Shown here one piece after another: positions 1 to 8,552 of a stretch of 53,881 nt of DNA. The notes beneath the pieces are model-generated. The model worked only from the letters and a program-made list of their open reading frames with translations, did not search any database and was not told the origin of the DNA. Source of the DNA: Bacteroidales bacterium (GTDB lineage: Bacteria; Bacteroidota; Bacteroidia; Bacteroidales; UBA10428). Position numbers and translations under genes: made by a program. Numbering within the stretch: the first letter of the stretch is position 1; every line of letters starts with the position of its first letter. The stretch is taken from contig JAFGBD010000048.1 of assembly GCA_016933335.1 (NCBI GenBank), forward strand, positions 1 to 53,881, read 5' to 3'.

Positions 1-114
1 ATGAAGCTCAATTTCAGGCGGTTCCTTTACGGGGGGATTATCAGACTTCTCACAGGAGGTTAACAGACCTGCAGAAATCATTAAAACAGATAGGAATATG
101 ATATATTTTTTCAT
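1..114 (-). CDS. Lipoprotein, N-terminal fragment (cut by window edge)
   Basis: A reading frame starts with ATG at 112-114 and runs off the left edge, giving 38 residues. It begins MKKYIIFLSVLMISAGLLTS followed by Cys21: a short basic start, a hydrophobic core and a lipobox (L-T-S-C). The region after the cysteine is acidic and proline-rich (EKSDNPPVKEPPEIE), a usual tether. This is seen directly; that the protein is lipidated and anchored in a membrane is inferred from the signal. The rest of the protein is outside the window, so its function cannot be named. Confidence 0.72.
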   Translation of the reverse strand, partial: MKKYIIFLSVLMISAGLLTSCEKSDNPPVKEPPEIELH

Positions 115-483
115 GGCATTTGTTTTTTTATTGCATATATTGTCTGATGCACAATACCGGTAAAAGGTTGCTTTTGCAGATGAGATGTAAAGATAAATTC
201 CATTTCCGGATATCCATGATAAGGGATGATATAAGATAAAAATTACCTCTTTCTGTTGAAAAATTCTGTCAGGCTAAAAACTAGTTTATGAAACAATTCA
301 ATATTCTGGTATTTTCATTTCGTTCCTGTAAATAATTGACAAAAACATCATTGACCCGGGTGTTTTGAATTCATATATTTATATCTTTAGACCATAACTA
401 CGGATTCGGTATTTACATACGTTGCAGCCAATCTTATCAATTGTTTGTATAAGAAAACATAATACAATAAAGACCAGATTGAT
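115..483. other. Intergenic region between divergent lipoprotein genes, no gene seen
   Basis: This AT-rich stretch separates the leftward lipoprotein start from the rightward one at 484. I see no RNA gene or convincing hairpin. A box TATCTTTA at 382-389 resembles the Bacteroidota -7 element TAnnTTTG with one mismatch, but the nearest upstream TTG (365-367) is only 14 bases away, shorter than the usual 18-21. It is therefore a weak promoter candidate for the gene at 484. Confidence 0.4.
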
Positions 484-831
484 ATGATAATGAGTAGAAT
501 TGGAATTGTTTACATATTAACTGTTTTGTTTTTTGTAAACTCATGTGAAAATGATGAAACTGCCATTGAGATCTTACAAAAGACAATAAATACAATAGAT
601 ACGATTGGGACGATTTACTATAAACAAGATATGGCAAGGACTAATCCTCAAAAAGTTAACGATACCATTTTTCAATACAGGGAGATGTATTTTAAAAGAT
701 TGATAGGTGATTCAATCGTCGGCGTAAAAGGACACTGGTACATGTATGTTAATGACAAAATCAATGTAATTTTCGAAGATATATACGATGGTAATAAGCT
801 GATACGAAAAAATGCTGTTATTAATACCTAA
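484..831 (+). CDS. Short lipoprotein, probably truncated
   Basis: The 115-residue product has a lipoprotein signal: a hydrophobic stretch at residues 6-17 ends in FVNSC, so Cys21 is the likely lipid-modified residue. The rest (AIEILQKTINTIDTIGTIYY..., then MYFKRL...VKGHWYMYVNDK) looks to me like the first part of longer (300-450 residue) Bacteroidota lipoproteins, often with a TlpA-like thioredoxin C-terminus; this is from memory and not checked. Here the frame ends after 115 residues with no C-terminal domain. Its stop codon directly abuts the stop of the oppositely oriented gene at 832, with no base between them, which fits loss of the 3' part by a rearrangement. The start may be ATG 484 or the in-frame ATG 490; neither has a clear ribosome-binding site. 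Confidence 0.6.
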   Translation: MIMSRIGIVYILTVLFFVNSCENDETAIEILQKTINTIDTIGTIYYKQDMARTNPQKVNDTIFQYREMYFKRLIGDSIVGVKGHWYMYVNDKINVIFEDIYDGNKLIRKNAVINT

Positions 832-2499
832 TTATTGCTTCAGTTTCAGGGTATATCCTGTGGTATAGGCTCCTCCATCATCGGAATATGAAACAGCCAT
901 GAAATAGTATCCTGCCGTCAGAATCCCGGTATTGATACTTTCGTTGCTTGTTGCACCGTTGCTCTGGGCAATAATACCGGACATGTCGTAAGACAGCAGA
1001 TACAGGTCAAGATCAGCAAGAGAATTAGAAGCAGATAATGATAATTGTACTGTGCTGTTTTCCGAAAGGCGCAATAAATAAAGGTCTTCAAGCCAATCAT
1101 ATGTATATAAACCAACTCCCACCTGAAATGAAACATACCAGGCCCCGCTGCTGTTTCTATGTTCAAGTTCTTCCTGGTATTTCACATTTCCATATATAGT
1201 AAGCTTTTCATAATCTATCATCTGGGCATTATATGTCAGCATATTTAAATCTCCGCCAATTTCATTAATATTTATGGATGGAGATTCAAAATCGACATAT
1301 CCTATGGCACCGTCGGAACCATCTCCGCATTCCAGTGAACCGCTTCCACCGTCACCACCCTGAACGTCCAGGTCAGCTCCTGAAACACCAATAGACAGAG
1401 ATCCTGTTGCGTTTAAAACTACTTTTCCGCCATCTCCTCCTGAACAACCACACCTGATTGATGAACTGATATATGAATAGCTGCCCCATCCGCCACTGAC
1501 ATCAATTCTTTCACTGATTGTAATATTTTGTGCATTAATTGTCAGTGTTCCGCCGTCGGTACCATAGCAGCTGTTGCAAGTGGAAGTTGTTGTCTCACCT
1601 TTGCCTGTTTTGCCCGATAAACTGATAATATCATTGACATACGCCTGTCCGTCCACATTAAAGGTCAAATCAGGAGCGTCAAAATACGGGGAACAGGTTG
1701 GATATTCGACAGTAATATTTTCATTAATATGTAGTTCATCTGCAGTAATAACAATTGAATTTGCAGAAGATGGTATTTTTAATACCCCGTCAATGGTAAG
1801 TGATCCGAATGTCAGTGTGGGACTGGCTGCTTTCAGATCGTCAACGGAACCTCCGGGAAATACATAATTCAGAATCCTGGATTCCATGGTAATATTTCCC
1901 AAACTTTGCGAATATGTAATAATCGCGATTGTTTTAGTCTTATATGAATCATGCATTATTACAATACTGTCAATTGTTGCATCAGCACTTTTATGTATAT
2001 TCACCTCTTGCAATTGTTCCGTAATAATGTTATTCTGACTATTCAAATATTTATAACAAAAAATCTCATTCCCAATCCTGACTTTCACAATCACTACCGG
2101 ACCAGCCTCATAGTTAGCATTATCCAGTTTATAATGAAAGAAACCATAAAGATTGCCCGGCTTACTGATCTTATTTAGTAAGACACCGGTTAAACTGTAA
2201 AATTCAATATCCATAGTTTCATTGTTACAAAATACTTTTATCACACCATTTTCAATCAGGCATTTTTTATACGCTTTATTCTTAAAGATCTCAGTTATAT
2301 TACCTGTTAAAACAAACGTACCGTTTGCTCCTGTGTATGTTACTATATCAGGATGATTCTGCAGCATTACCTGGGCATCACTGATAAAATCTCCATCGGC
2401 GTTTTTAACTGTACCTGAGATATTTACTGTTTGTGAAAATGATTCCGGAAGCAAAAAAGACATTCCACCTATTAATACAATAATCAATGAATTTTTCAT
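832..2499 (-). CDS. Large secreted glycine-rich protein with carboxypeptidase-regulatory-like and pre-peptidase domains
   Basis: The 555-residue product begins with a signal peptide (about residues 1-23, cleavage after FSQ). Residues 24-68 look like a carboxypeptidase regulatory-like beta-sandwich (VNISGTVKNADGDFISDAQV). Residues about 75-150 (DIEFYSLTGVLLNKISKPG and following) resemble the secretion-sorting module of type IX secretion substrates, but inside the chain rather than at its end. Residues about 215-430 form a repetitive glycine- and cysteine-containing region (CNSCYGTDGG, RCGCSGGDGG, GGDGGSGSLECGDGSDG) typical of a beta-helix. The C-terminal about 85 residues fit a bacterial pre-peptidase (PPC) domain (LADLDLYLLSYD...GYYFMAVSYSD). 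It is probably exported to the surface or released; the ligand or substrate is unknown. No protease catalytic domain is present. Confidence 0.7.
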   Translation of the reverse strand: MKNSLIIVLIGGMSFLLPESFSQTVNISGTVKNADGDFISDAQVMLQNHPDIVTYTGANGTFVLTGNITEIFKNKAYKKCLIENGVIKVFCNNETMDIEFYSLTGVLLNKISKPGNLYGFFHYKLDNANYEAGPVVIVKVRIGNEIFCYKYLNSQNNIITEQLQEVNIHKSADATIDSIVIMHDSYKTKTIAIITYSQSLGNITMESRILNYVFPGGSVDDLKAASPTLTFGSLTIDGVLKIPSSANSIVITADELHINENITVEYPTCSPYFDAPDLTFNVDGQAYVNDIISLSGKTGKGETTTSTCNSCYGTDGGTLTINAQNITISERIDVSGGWGSYSYISSSIRCGCSGGDGGKVVLNATGSLSIGVSGADLDVQGGDGGSGSLECGDGSDGAIGYVDFESPSININEIGGDLNMLTYNAQMIDYEKLTIYGNVKYQEELEHRNSSGAWYVSFQVGVGLYTYDWLEDLYLLRLSENSTVQLSLSASNSLADLDLYLLSYDMSGIIAQSNGATSNESINTGILTAGYYFMAVSYSDDGGAYTTGYTLKLKQ

Positions 2500-2958
2500 A
2501 TTACATAAGTTTTTTACGATTGTAGCAGTTGTATATTATAAAGTTCTTAATCTCAACAGCCCATGTTTTATAAATATGATAAATGAAATTCAACATTATT
2601 ATAAAATTACAATAAAAGGGATTAAAAGTCAAGGCGTTGACATATATGACATAAAAATCCCTGGAAGCTATCTGTTAAGTGCATTATGAATGACTGGTAA
2701 TGCAGACAAACCTTTTTCAGGACATTGAATTTTAAGACTTTTCTTTCAAAGGTATTGCCTGATTTAATTAGTATCTTTAACCGGTAATGTTGAGTTATTG
2801 AAGAGCGGAACAGATTATTATATAATCAGTAAAGACCGGATCATCCTATCGAATTACCCGCAGGGTATCATATATATTGAAAAATAACCGGCATTGCCTT
2901 TGATATCATATAAGAAACTGTCGGAAATGCAGGCTTGATGAGATTGATATAATCTAAA
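2500..2958. other. Divergent intergenic region, no gene seen
   Basis: These 459 bases hold the 5' regions of the leftward secreted-protein gene and the rightward AraC-type gene. I see no RNA gene or terminator. A TATCTTTA box near 2770 resembles the -7 element, again preceded by TTG only 14 bases upstream, so it is a weak promoter candidate for the gene at 2959. The region otherwise contains only stop-rich AT-biased sequence. Confidence 0.4.
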
Positions 2959-3903
2959 ATGATGAACAGGATAAAACAGACAGATATTGAATACAGGTCA
3001 AGAATTAACAAGACGCTTGACTACATTGAAGCAAACCTGGAGAAAATGCTGACTTTGGAAGAACTGGCGGCTGTGGCAAATTTTTCAAAGTTTCATTTTA
3101 GCAGGATATTTCACGCCATGACAGGGGAAACACCGTTTCAGTTCATTTTGCGGCTCAGGATAGAAAAGGCCGCATATCTGATCATGGCAAACAAAAATGA
3201 AAATATCACCGAAATAGCTTATAAATGTGGATTTTCTGATATTTCTGTGTTCTCAAGAAACTTTAAAAACCATTTTAATATTCCGGCATCCCGGTACCGT
3301 CGGGAAAAATATGAAAATAGCAATTTAAGTCAACCGGATAGCAATAAACAACAAAACGATGACAGGCCTTCCATTTATCTTAGTTCCGATTTACAAACAA
3401 TTAAATGGAGGACCAACATGAAACTAAACAAAAGTGTGGAAGTCAAAGATCTTCCGAAAATGACAGTTGCCTACATAAGGCATATCGGGCCTTACAAGGG
3501 CGATGAAAGGCTTTTTGAGAAAATCTGGAACAGGTTGTTCTCATGGGCAGGCGCAAGGGGATTATTGGGTGGAAAAGATTTTAAATCACTGGTCATATAC
3601 CATGACGATCCCAATGTTACCATTGAGGACAGGCTCAGGTTGAGTGTCTGTATTACCGTTCCCCCGGAAACAAAAGTTGACGGTGAGATCGGGAAAATGG
3701 AGGTTGAAGCCGGGAAGTATGTTATTGCCCGGTTTGAAATTAATTCACAGCAGTTTCAACAGGCATGGGACTGGGTCTATGGAAATTGGTTCCCGGCAAG
3801 CGGATTTCAACCGGACGATAAACCCTGCTTCGAAATATACCCTGAAGAACCTAAAGACGGAAAATTCGTTGTTGACATTTGCGTTCCCGTGAAACCTGTT
3901 TAA
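2959..3903 (+). CDS. AraC-family regulator with GyrI-like ligand-binding domain
   Basis: The 314-residue protein has an AraC-type double helix-turn-helix at residues about 15-113: the first helix-turn-helix is LTLEELAAVANFSKFHFSRIF and the second is NITEIAYKCGFSDISVFSRN with the usual F-x-x-P ending (FNIPASRYRR). A polar linker (about 114-150) leads to a GyrI-like/effector-binding domain at about 155-312 (VEVKDLPKMTVAYIRHIGPY, then a C-terminal VDICVPVKP). In this fold family (MarA-Rob/SbmC type) the C-terminal part binds small hydrophobic molecules, so this is likely a one-component transcription factor responding to a drug-like ligand. Two start codons, ATG 2959 and 2962, are adjacent. It is transcribed alone and is closed by a strong terminator. 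No efflux gene lies directly beside it, so its target is unknown. Confidence 0.9.
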   Translation: MMNRIKQTDIEYRSRINKTLDYIEANLEKMLTLEELAAVANFSKFHFSRIFHAMTGETPFQFILRLRIEKAAYLIMANKNENITEIAYKCGFSDISVFSRNFKNHFNIPASRYRREKYENSNLSQPDSNKQQNDDRPSIYLSSDLQTIKWRTNMKLNKSVEVKDLPKMTVAYIRHIGPYKGDERLFEKIWNRLFSWAGARGLLGGKDFKSLVIYHDDPNVTIEDRLRLSVCITVPPETKVDGEIGKMEVEAGKYVIARFEINSQQFQQAWDWVYGNWFPASGFQPDDKPCFEIYPEEPKDGKFVVDICVPVKPV

Positions 3904-3929
3904 ATTCAGTAATTTACAGATGGGTTACT

Positions 3930-3969
3930 AATGAACTAGCCTTACCCGGGTTAGTTCATTTTTTTTTTT
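3930..3969 (+). terminator. Rho-independent terminator after the AraC-type gene
   Basis: Bases 3930-3941 (AATGAACTAGCC) pair with 3949-3960 (GGTTAGTTCATT) as a 12-bp stem with one G-U pair and a 7-base loop. A run of about 11 T follows (3959-3969). The position 27 bases after the stop codon fits termination of the gene ending at 3903. Confidence 0.88.
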
Positions 3970-4124
3970 GAGAAGATGGTAAAAGGTTAACTTTCTGTCT
4001 ATTTTTGCATTTCGGATAAATCAGGATTATTTTTATATCCTTAAATGACAGAAAAAAATATTATCCCATACACAGCGATCATCATTAGTAAAACAGATAT
4101 TATTTGTCTGATGTCACAGAATAT

Positions 4125-4577
4125 ATGGCAAATGTCGTCAACATAAAAAACAAAAAGGCCTGGCATGATTATGAGATCATTGAAAAGTTCATTGCCGGAA
4201 TGCAGCTTAAGGGTACGGAGATCAAGTCGATACGGATGGGAAAGGCAAGCCTTATTGACTCTTATTGCCATTTTGTCAATGGAGAGTTATATGTAAAGAA
4301 TATGCATATAGCTGAATATAACTGGGGAACGCATTATAATCACCTTCCCGGTCGGGAAAGAAAGTTACTGATGACCGGAAGAGAATTGAAAAAGCTGGAA
4401 AAGAATGTGAAGGAGAGGGGATATACCATTGTCACACTGAGACTCTTTATCTCAGGGAATGGTTATGCCAAGCTCGAGATTGCAATTGCCAGGGGTAAGA
4501 AAGAATATGACAAACGGGAGGATATGAAGAAGAAAGACACCCGGAGGCAACTGGAAAGGCTGTCAAGGCATGGATAA
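4125..4577 (+). CDS. smpB: SsrA-binding protein SmpB
   Basis: SmpB binds tmRNA and delivers it to stalled ribosomes for trans-translation. The 150-residue product has the family features: NIKNKKAWHDYEI at the start, the AGMQLKGTEIKSIRMGKASL core (the G-T-E-[IV]-K-S-[IL]-R signature), YVKNMHIAEY, and a basic C-terminal tail (KKEYDKREDMKKKDTRRQL) that enters the ribosome. I chose ATG 4125 because family members begin just before the N-x-K-N-K motif; a TTG at 4104 would add seven residues with no homology. A TATTTTTG box (4000-4007) is a plausible -7 element without a clear -33 partner. The length is normal (about 150-160 residues). The tmRNA gene itself is not in this window. Confidence 0.96.
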   Translation: MANVVNIKNKKAWHDYEIIEKFIAGMQLKGTEIKSIRMGKASLIDSYCHFVNGELYVKNMHIAEYNWGTHYNHLPGRERKLLMTGRELKKLEKNVKERGYTIVTLRLFISGNGYAKLEIAIARGKKEYDKREDMKKKDTRRQLERLSRHG

Positions 4578-4627
4578 GTTATTGCAGGTTATCGTCTCCG
4601 TAATTTGATCGCAAAGCAGCGGATTGA

Positions 4628-6022
4628 CTATTGTGAGAAGAAGAAATTATTCAGTTCATAAATATCGCTGGCTGTCAGCGTTGATTTGACATCAAAATAG
4701 TCGTCTATTGCCTTTAACATCTCATCAAATGAAATATAATCATCTTTATCTGTATCAACAGATTTGAATTTCTGGGGGATAGGGATCTTTTTTCCTGCCG
4801 GTCTTTCGGTATAGCTTTCCGGAGTTCTGATATACAGGTCAATTTCATTCCTTCCGACAGCCATTGATTTATCAAGCAATGCGATCAGGTCATCCTCGGT
4901 TATTTCCACTCCCCTGTCATTGACAAAAGCTCCGCTTCTTGAAAACATCTCATCGTCTTTATAATCAGGCACGCCATCATTGTCGGAGTCAACCGGACAA
5001 CCAAGGGAGTCAACCCTTGCTCCCGGAGGTGTCCCGGGACAATCATCCCAGCCGTCATAGATAAGATCATTGTCCTCATCGCCGAACAGAATGGAATAAT
5101 CATAATCAACATCACGGAACAGACGCTCGATGGTAAGCATTTTTTTGGAAGAAAACAGGTCTAAATGCAACGAAACATATGTAAAGTTGAACCAGTCTGT
5201 TTTTTTATCACCAACGATCGCTCCGGCAATCGTACCGTCATTTTTACTGCTTACATGATCGATATTGTCCGTAAAGGTATAATGAAATGAATTGGCCACA
5301 CGAAGAGTAATACGGTTGGATACATGCATGTCAAGTCCGATGTCAAACGGGATGGAAAATGCATATCCGGCATAATCACCGAGTCCCCAGTCAAGATCCT
5401 TGATGGGTGTTTCATATATAAAATCACGCTCCATTATTACGCTGTTGGCCTGTGGTTCAGGCTGGTTTCTGATGGTTCCGTCTGTCCAGTAATGGTATGG
5501 CCAGCCGGTAACCTTCGTGCGGGTATCCGGATCATAATAGGAGCCACGTGCATCATATTTTGAATCGAAAATAACCGTTTCAATTCCAATGGCAACAAAT
5601 GGTTGTACAAGACTGAATTTCTTCCTGAACAGGTTGTCAAAATCATAATTGACATTGATACCGAATGTATATATCTCTGTCTGGAAATTGAAATTGCGTG
5701 ATAAGTCAGATATTGAACGCTCGTTCCCGGTTAGTTTCCCGCCCATAAAATAGAAATTAACCCTCGTATAATGGTTGTTGTCAATATATGAGGCAACATT
5801 TACTTTGTATCCCAGAGTGCCCAGTGTGGGAGTAAAAGCATTGTTTTTAACATCGCCGAAATAATTGAGAATACCGGCACCAAATCCGACCACCGGCTTG
5901 TAAACAGGATTGATATTCTCTACCTCTTCATTCAGAAGCTTATCGAACTCATCTTCCTGCGCAAACAACAGGGTGCCAAAGCAAAACAACAGAGCAGCTG
6001 ATATTCCGACAGATCTTTTCAT
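4628..6022 (-). CDS. Outer-membrane beta-barrel protein with calcium-binding repeats and EF-hand
   Basis: The 464-residue protein has a signal peptide (residues 1-21, ending LLFAQ). Residues about 45-310 alternate aromatic and polar residues as in an outer-membrane barrel (GFGAGILNYFGDVKN, NHYTRVNFYFMGG). Residues about 318-357 contain thrombospondin type 3-like Asp-rich repeats (DEDNDLIYDGWDDCPGTPPG and CPVDSDNDGVPDYKDD), which bind calcium and often link a barrel to a periplasmic part. Near residue 428 there is an EF-hand-like loop (DTDKDDYISFDEM) with acidic positions 1, 3, 5 and 12. No OmpA peptidoglycan-binding motif is visible after the repeats. It sits 28 bases downstream of a SPOR-domain gene in the same direction, so the two are likely one transcript. 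Calcium binding is inferred from motifs. Confidence 0.75.
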   Translation of the reverse strand: MKRSVGISAALLFCFGTLLFAQEDEFDKLLNEEVENINPVYKPVVGFGAGILNYFGDVKNNAFTPTLGTLGYKVNVASYIDNNHYTRVNFYFMGGKLTGNERSISDLSRNFNFQTEIYTFGINVNYDFDNLFRKKFSLVQPFVAIGIETVIFDSKYDARGSYYDPDTRTKVTGWPYHYWTDGTIRNQPEPQANSVIMERDFIYETPIKDLDWGLGDYAGYAFSIPFDIGLDMHVSNRITLRVANSFHYTFTDNIDHVSSKNDGTIAGAIVGDKKTDWFNFTYVSLHLDLFSSKKMLTIERLFRDVDYDYSILFGDEDNDLIYDGWDDCPGTPPGARVDSLGCPVDSDNDGVPDYKDDEMFSRSGAFVNDRGVEITEDDLIALLDKSMAVGRNEIDLYIRTPESYTERPAGKKIPIPQKFKSVDTDKDDYISFDEMLKAIDDYFDVKSTLTASDIYELNNFFFSQ

Positions 6023-6050
6023 TTACTAACTTCCCCGGGATTTGTACTTT

Positions 6051-7463
6051 TTATTTATACCATCTTTGATTCGCAATCATTAATGCTTCCTGCACGGTAA
6101 TACGTTTACCATCGTTATAGGCTGAAACAAACGCATCATCTATCGCCGTGGTATTCCAGATATGAACCCGGTAGTCTCTTGCATCTTTATAAATGCCGAA
6201 GGAACCGACAGAATACTTGATCCATCCTTCATGATCTTCTTTTCTGACTTCGAGCTCAAGATTAAACTTTTTAAAGTATTTTTTAATATCAACGGGTTTA
6301 TGTCCTGCTGCAACCTGCACACGGTAATATACACCTGTCTCGGGTTCAAGTAAATACGCAAGGTCCCCTGCTCTGAATGTCTGAACCGGTTTTTTAACTT
6401 CCGGTTTTACTTCTTCCACCTGCGAAACAGGTTCCACCGTAAAATCAGGCTTTTCCTCCACGGCAGGTTTGATATCTTCTTCCTCTGATGGTTTGATGTC
6501 TGCAACAACCGGCTCTTTTACCGGAACAGTCACCGGTTTAGTTTTGAGGTCTGCGATCAGATTCTGAATTTCGGGTTCTGACAGGTTTTCAATATCACCC
6601 TCCGACTGCATAATATCAACGCTGATCGTCTTATCAGCGGCCATGAATGAAAATGTCCCGCTTATATCCGGTGAGGTAAAGTCAGATGCGTTTTTCGGAA
6701 TCAATCTGTATTTGATGTTAAAATTCGGACTGGCTGGCAAATTCATCCACAAAAATTTGGCCTTTTGATTTTTAAAAGTAAATATGGCATCTCTGGTCTC
6801 CAGGGCTATTGCATTATATCCTTCAGGAATTGTTTCCTCGACTTTGGCGAATTTCTTTTTATCCTGCTTGCTGACAAGGATATTAACGATATATTCAGAA
6901 CCGGTTTCATTCAGATACGGTTTTTGCCTTATACAGGCAATATTGGCAGCGTCTTCAGATACAGGAGGTATGTATTGAATGACCTTTTCTTCAAATTCAC
7001 TGATGTCAACAACCAGACTAGGGTCAATTTCCGGGGAAGGCTGGATGGTAACAGCCTGTGGTGAGAGATAAGCTGTCTGCCTTTCATTGTTAAAGATATA
7101 TGAAAACTGACCATCAAGTGTAAAGATACCTTTCAGTCTTTCATCTACCTTTACTTTGAATGAAAATGTGATCTCCTGGGGATCTGGCAGTCTGAGCCAG
7201 ATCATCCGTACCCTTTTTTCCGAAAAACTAAAATCGGCATTGGCAGTTGAAGAACTTGTAGCTGTGAGTCCGGCAGGAATATCCATCTGAAAGCGCGAAA
7301 AACTTTCAACATCACCCTTTTTCAATGTGATCCTGACTACAAACTCAGTTCCTGCGACAACCTGTGGCGGTACTTCCATCCTCATCGAAACATCTGACTG
7401 CTGAAAGATATTTGTGGACAGTATCGCAATGATATTAAACAGAATGATTAGCAAACGGTCCAT
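6051..7463 (-). CDS. Secreted protein with beta-sandwich repeats and C-terminal SPOR-like domain
   Basis: The 470-residue protein starts with a hydrophobic signal (residues 1-20). Two similar beta-sandwich-like regions follow, at about 27-145 (MRMEVPPQVVAGTEFVVRI) and about 175-285 (EYIVNILVSKQDKKKF), each holding a phrase of the type ETIPEGYNA / DIPAGLTA. This looks like an internal duplication. Residues about 300-365 are a proline-, glutamate- and valine-rich spacer (KPVTVPVKEPVVADIKPSEE). The C-terminal about 90 residues resemble a SPOR domain (YYRVQVAAGHKPVDIKKYF...YSVGSFGIYKDAR), which binds denuded peptidoglycan glycan. I infer a periplasmic protein tied to the cell wall. It is the first gene of a pair with the outer-membrane protein at 4628. 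The duplicated domain is not recognised with certainty. Confidence 0.68.
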   Translation of the reverse strand: MDRLLIILFNIIAILSTNIFQQSDVSMRMEVPPQVVAGTEFVVRITLKKGDVESFSRFQMDIPAGLTATSSSTANADFSFSEKRVRMIWLRLPDPQEITFSFKVKVDERLKGIFTLDGQFSYIFNNERQTAYLSPQAVTIQPSPEIDPSLVVDISEFEEKVIQYIPPVSEDAANIACIRQKPYLNETGSEYIVNILVSKQDKKKFAKVEETIPEGYNAIALETRDAIFTFKNQKAKFLWMNLPASPNFNIKYRLIPKNASDFTSPDISGTFSFMAADKTISVDIMQSEGDIENLSEPEIQNLIADLKTKPVTVPVKEPVVADIKPSEEEDIKPAVEEKPDFTVEPVSQVEEVKPEVKKPVQTFRAGDLAYLLEPETGVYYRVQVAAGHKPVDIKKYFKKFNLELEVRKEDHEGWIKYSVGSFGIYKDARDYRVHIWNTTAIDDAFVSAYNDGKRITVQEALMIANQRWYK

Positions 7464-7596
7464 TGAGCTGCAGATTTAATCAGGATAAAAATAATCAAAT
7501 ACATATTGAATCACAACAGATTTTCAACAATAGTTGTTAATAAACCTGATCTGCACAACTGATTATGAACAAATTATTATAGTTGATTATTATATT

Positions 7597-8331
7597 TCAG
7601 AAGTTCGGACTCAGCAGGTATTTTGAATAAAATTGATTGATATGGTCAACTGCTTCATCAGCAGTGTCAACGACAGTAAATAAATTCAGGTCGTCCGGAT
7701 TGATATTATTTTCTTTCACTAACATTACATTTTTAATCCAGTCTATCAGTCCCTGCCAGAATTGCTTTCCTACCAGTACGATCGGAAATCTTCCGGTTTT
7801 CTCTGTCTGGATAAGTGTTAAGGCTTCGAACAGCTCATCGAAGGTACCAAAACCTCCTGGCAGAACAATGAATCCCTGTGCGTACTTCATGAACATCACC
7901 TTTCTGACAAAAAAATGGTCAAAAGTGATTAATTTATCCGCATCGATGAACAGATTCGGCTCCTGCTCAAAGGGCAGGGCGATATTAACCCCGACTGACA
8001 TGCCCCTGCCTCTTTTGGCCCCCAGGTTTGCAGCTTCCATAATTCCGGGTCCCCCGCCTGTTATGACACCATAACCATGTTGTGTCAGCTTGAAGGCAAT
8101 GTCTTCTGCCAGCTTATAATAAGGGGATTCGGGTTCTGTACGTGCTGATCCGAACAGTGAAACACATGGTCCGATACGTGCAAGTTTCTCAAATCCTTCA
8201 ACAAACTCCGACATGATTTTAAAAATATCCCAGCTATCGGAGGTTTTAATCTCATTCCAGTTTTTCTTCTTGAATGCCCTTCTTATTTTGTCATCGTCTG
8301 AAATGGATGATTTTTTCGAAAGTTTGTTCAT
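7597..8331 (-). CDS. LOG-family protein (nucleoside 5'-monophosphate phosphoribohydrolase type, TIGR00730)
   Basis: The 244-residue protein has the two LOG-family signatures: GGGPGIMEAAN (residues 92-102) and PGGFGTFDELFE (158-169), the P-G-G-x-G-T-x-x-E motif. These proteins were long called lysine decarboxylases but characterised members release the base from nucleoside 5'-monophosphates, for example cytokinin ribotides or other AMP derivatives. The Rossmann-like core runs from about residue 55 (CVSLFGSARTEPESPYY) to 215. The length is slightly above the usual 190-220 because of a 50-residue N-terminal helical extension. It is a single gene; the in vivo substrate in Bacteroidota is not known. 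Confidence 0.88.
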   Translation of the reverse strand: MNKLSKKSSISDDDKIRRAFKKKNWNEIKTSDSWDIFKIMSEFVEGFEKLARIGPCVSLFGSARTEPESPYYKLAEDIAFKLTQHGYGVITGGGPGIMEAANLGAKRGRGMSVGVNIALPFEQEPNLFIDADKLITFDHFFVRKVMFMKYAQGFIVLPGGFGTFDELFEALTLIQTEKTGRFPIVLVGKQFWQGLIDWIKNVMLVKENNINPDDLNLFTVVDTADEAVDHINQFYSKYLLSPNF

Positions 8332-8552
8332 CTCAATGTTTTTTCAGCTTTTCAAATAAAATGCGAATATAATTCTCTGTAAGAAACTAAACAACATAGG
8401 ATACGAAAAAACAACCATTTCTGATTCAAAAAGATATGGTTATTTTACCAACGGACATTAAACAGGCATTATCGGAATTTGCCCGTAAATGAATGGATAT
8501 TCTTGTTTGATTGGTTAAGCAGAGATAAATTTCAGGTTCAGTGCAGGAGAAA

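Noticed and set aside
4104..4124. TTG start giving seven more residues on SmpB
   Set aside because: The family starts just before the N-x-K-N-K motif; ATG 4125 fits better.
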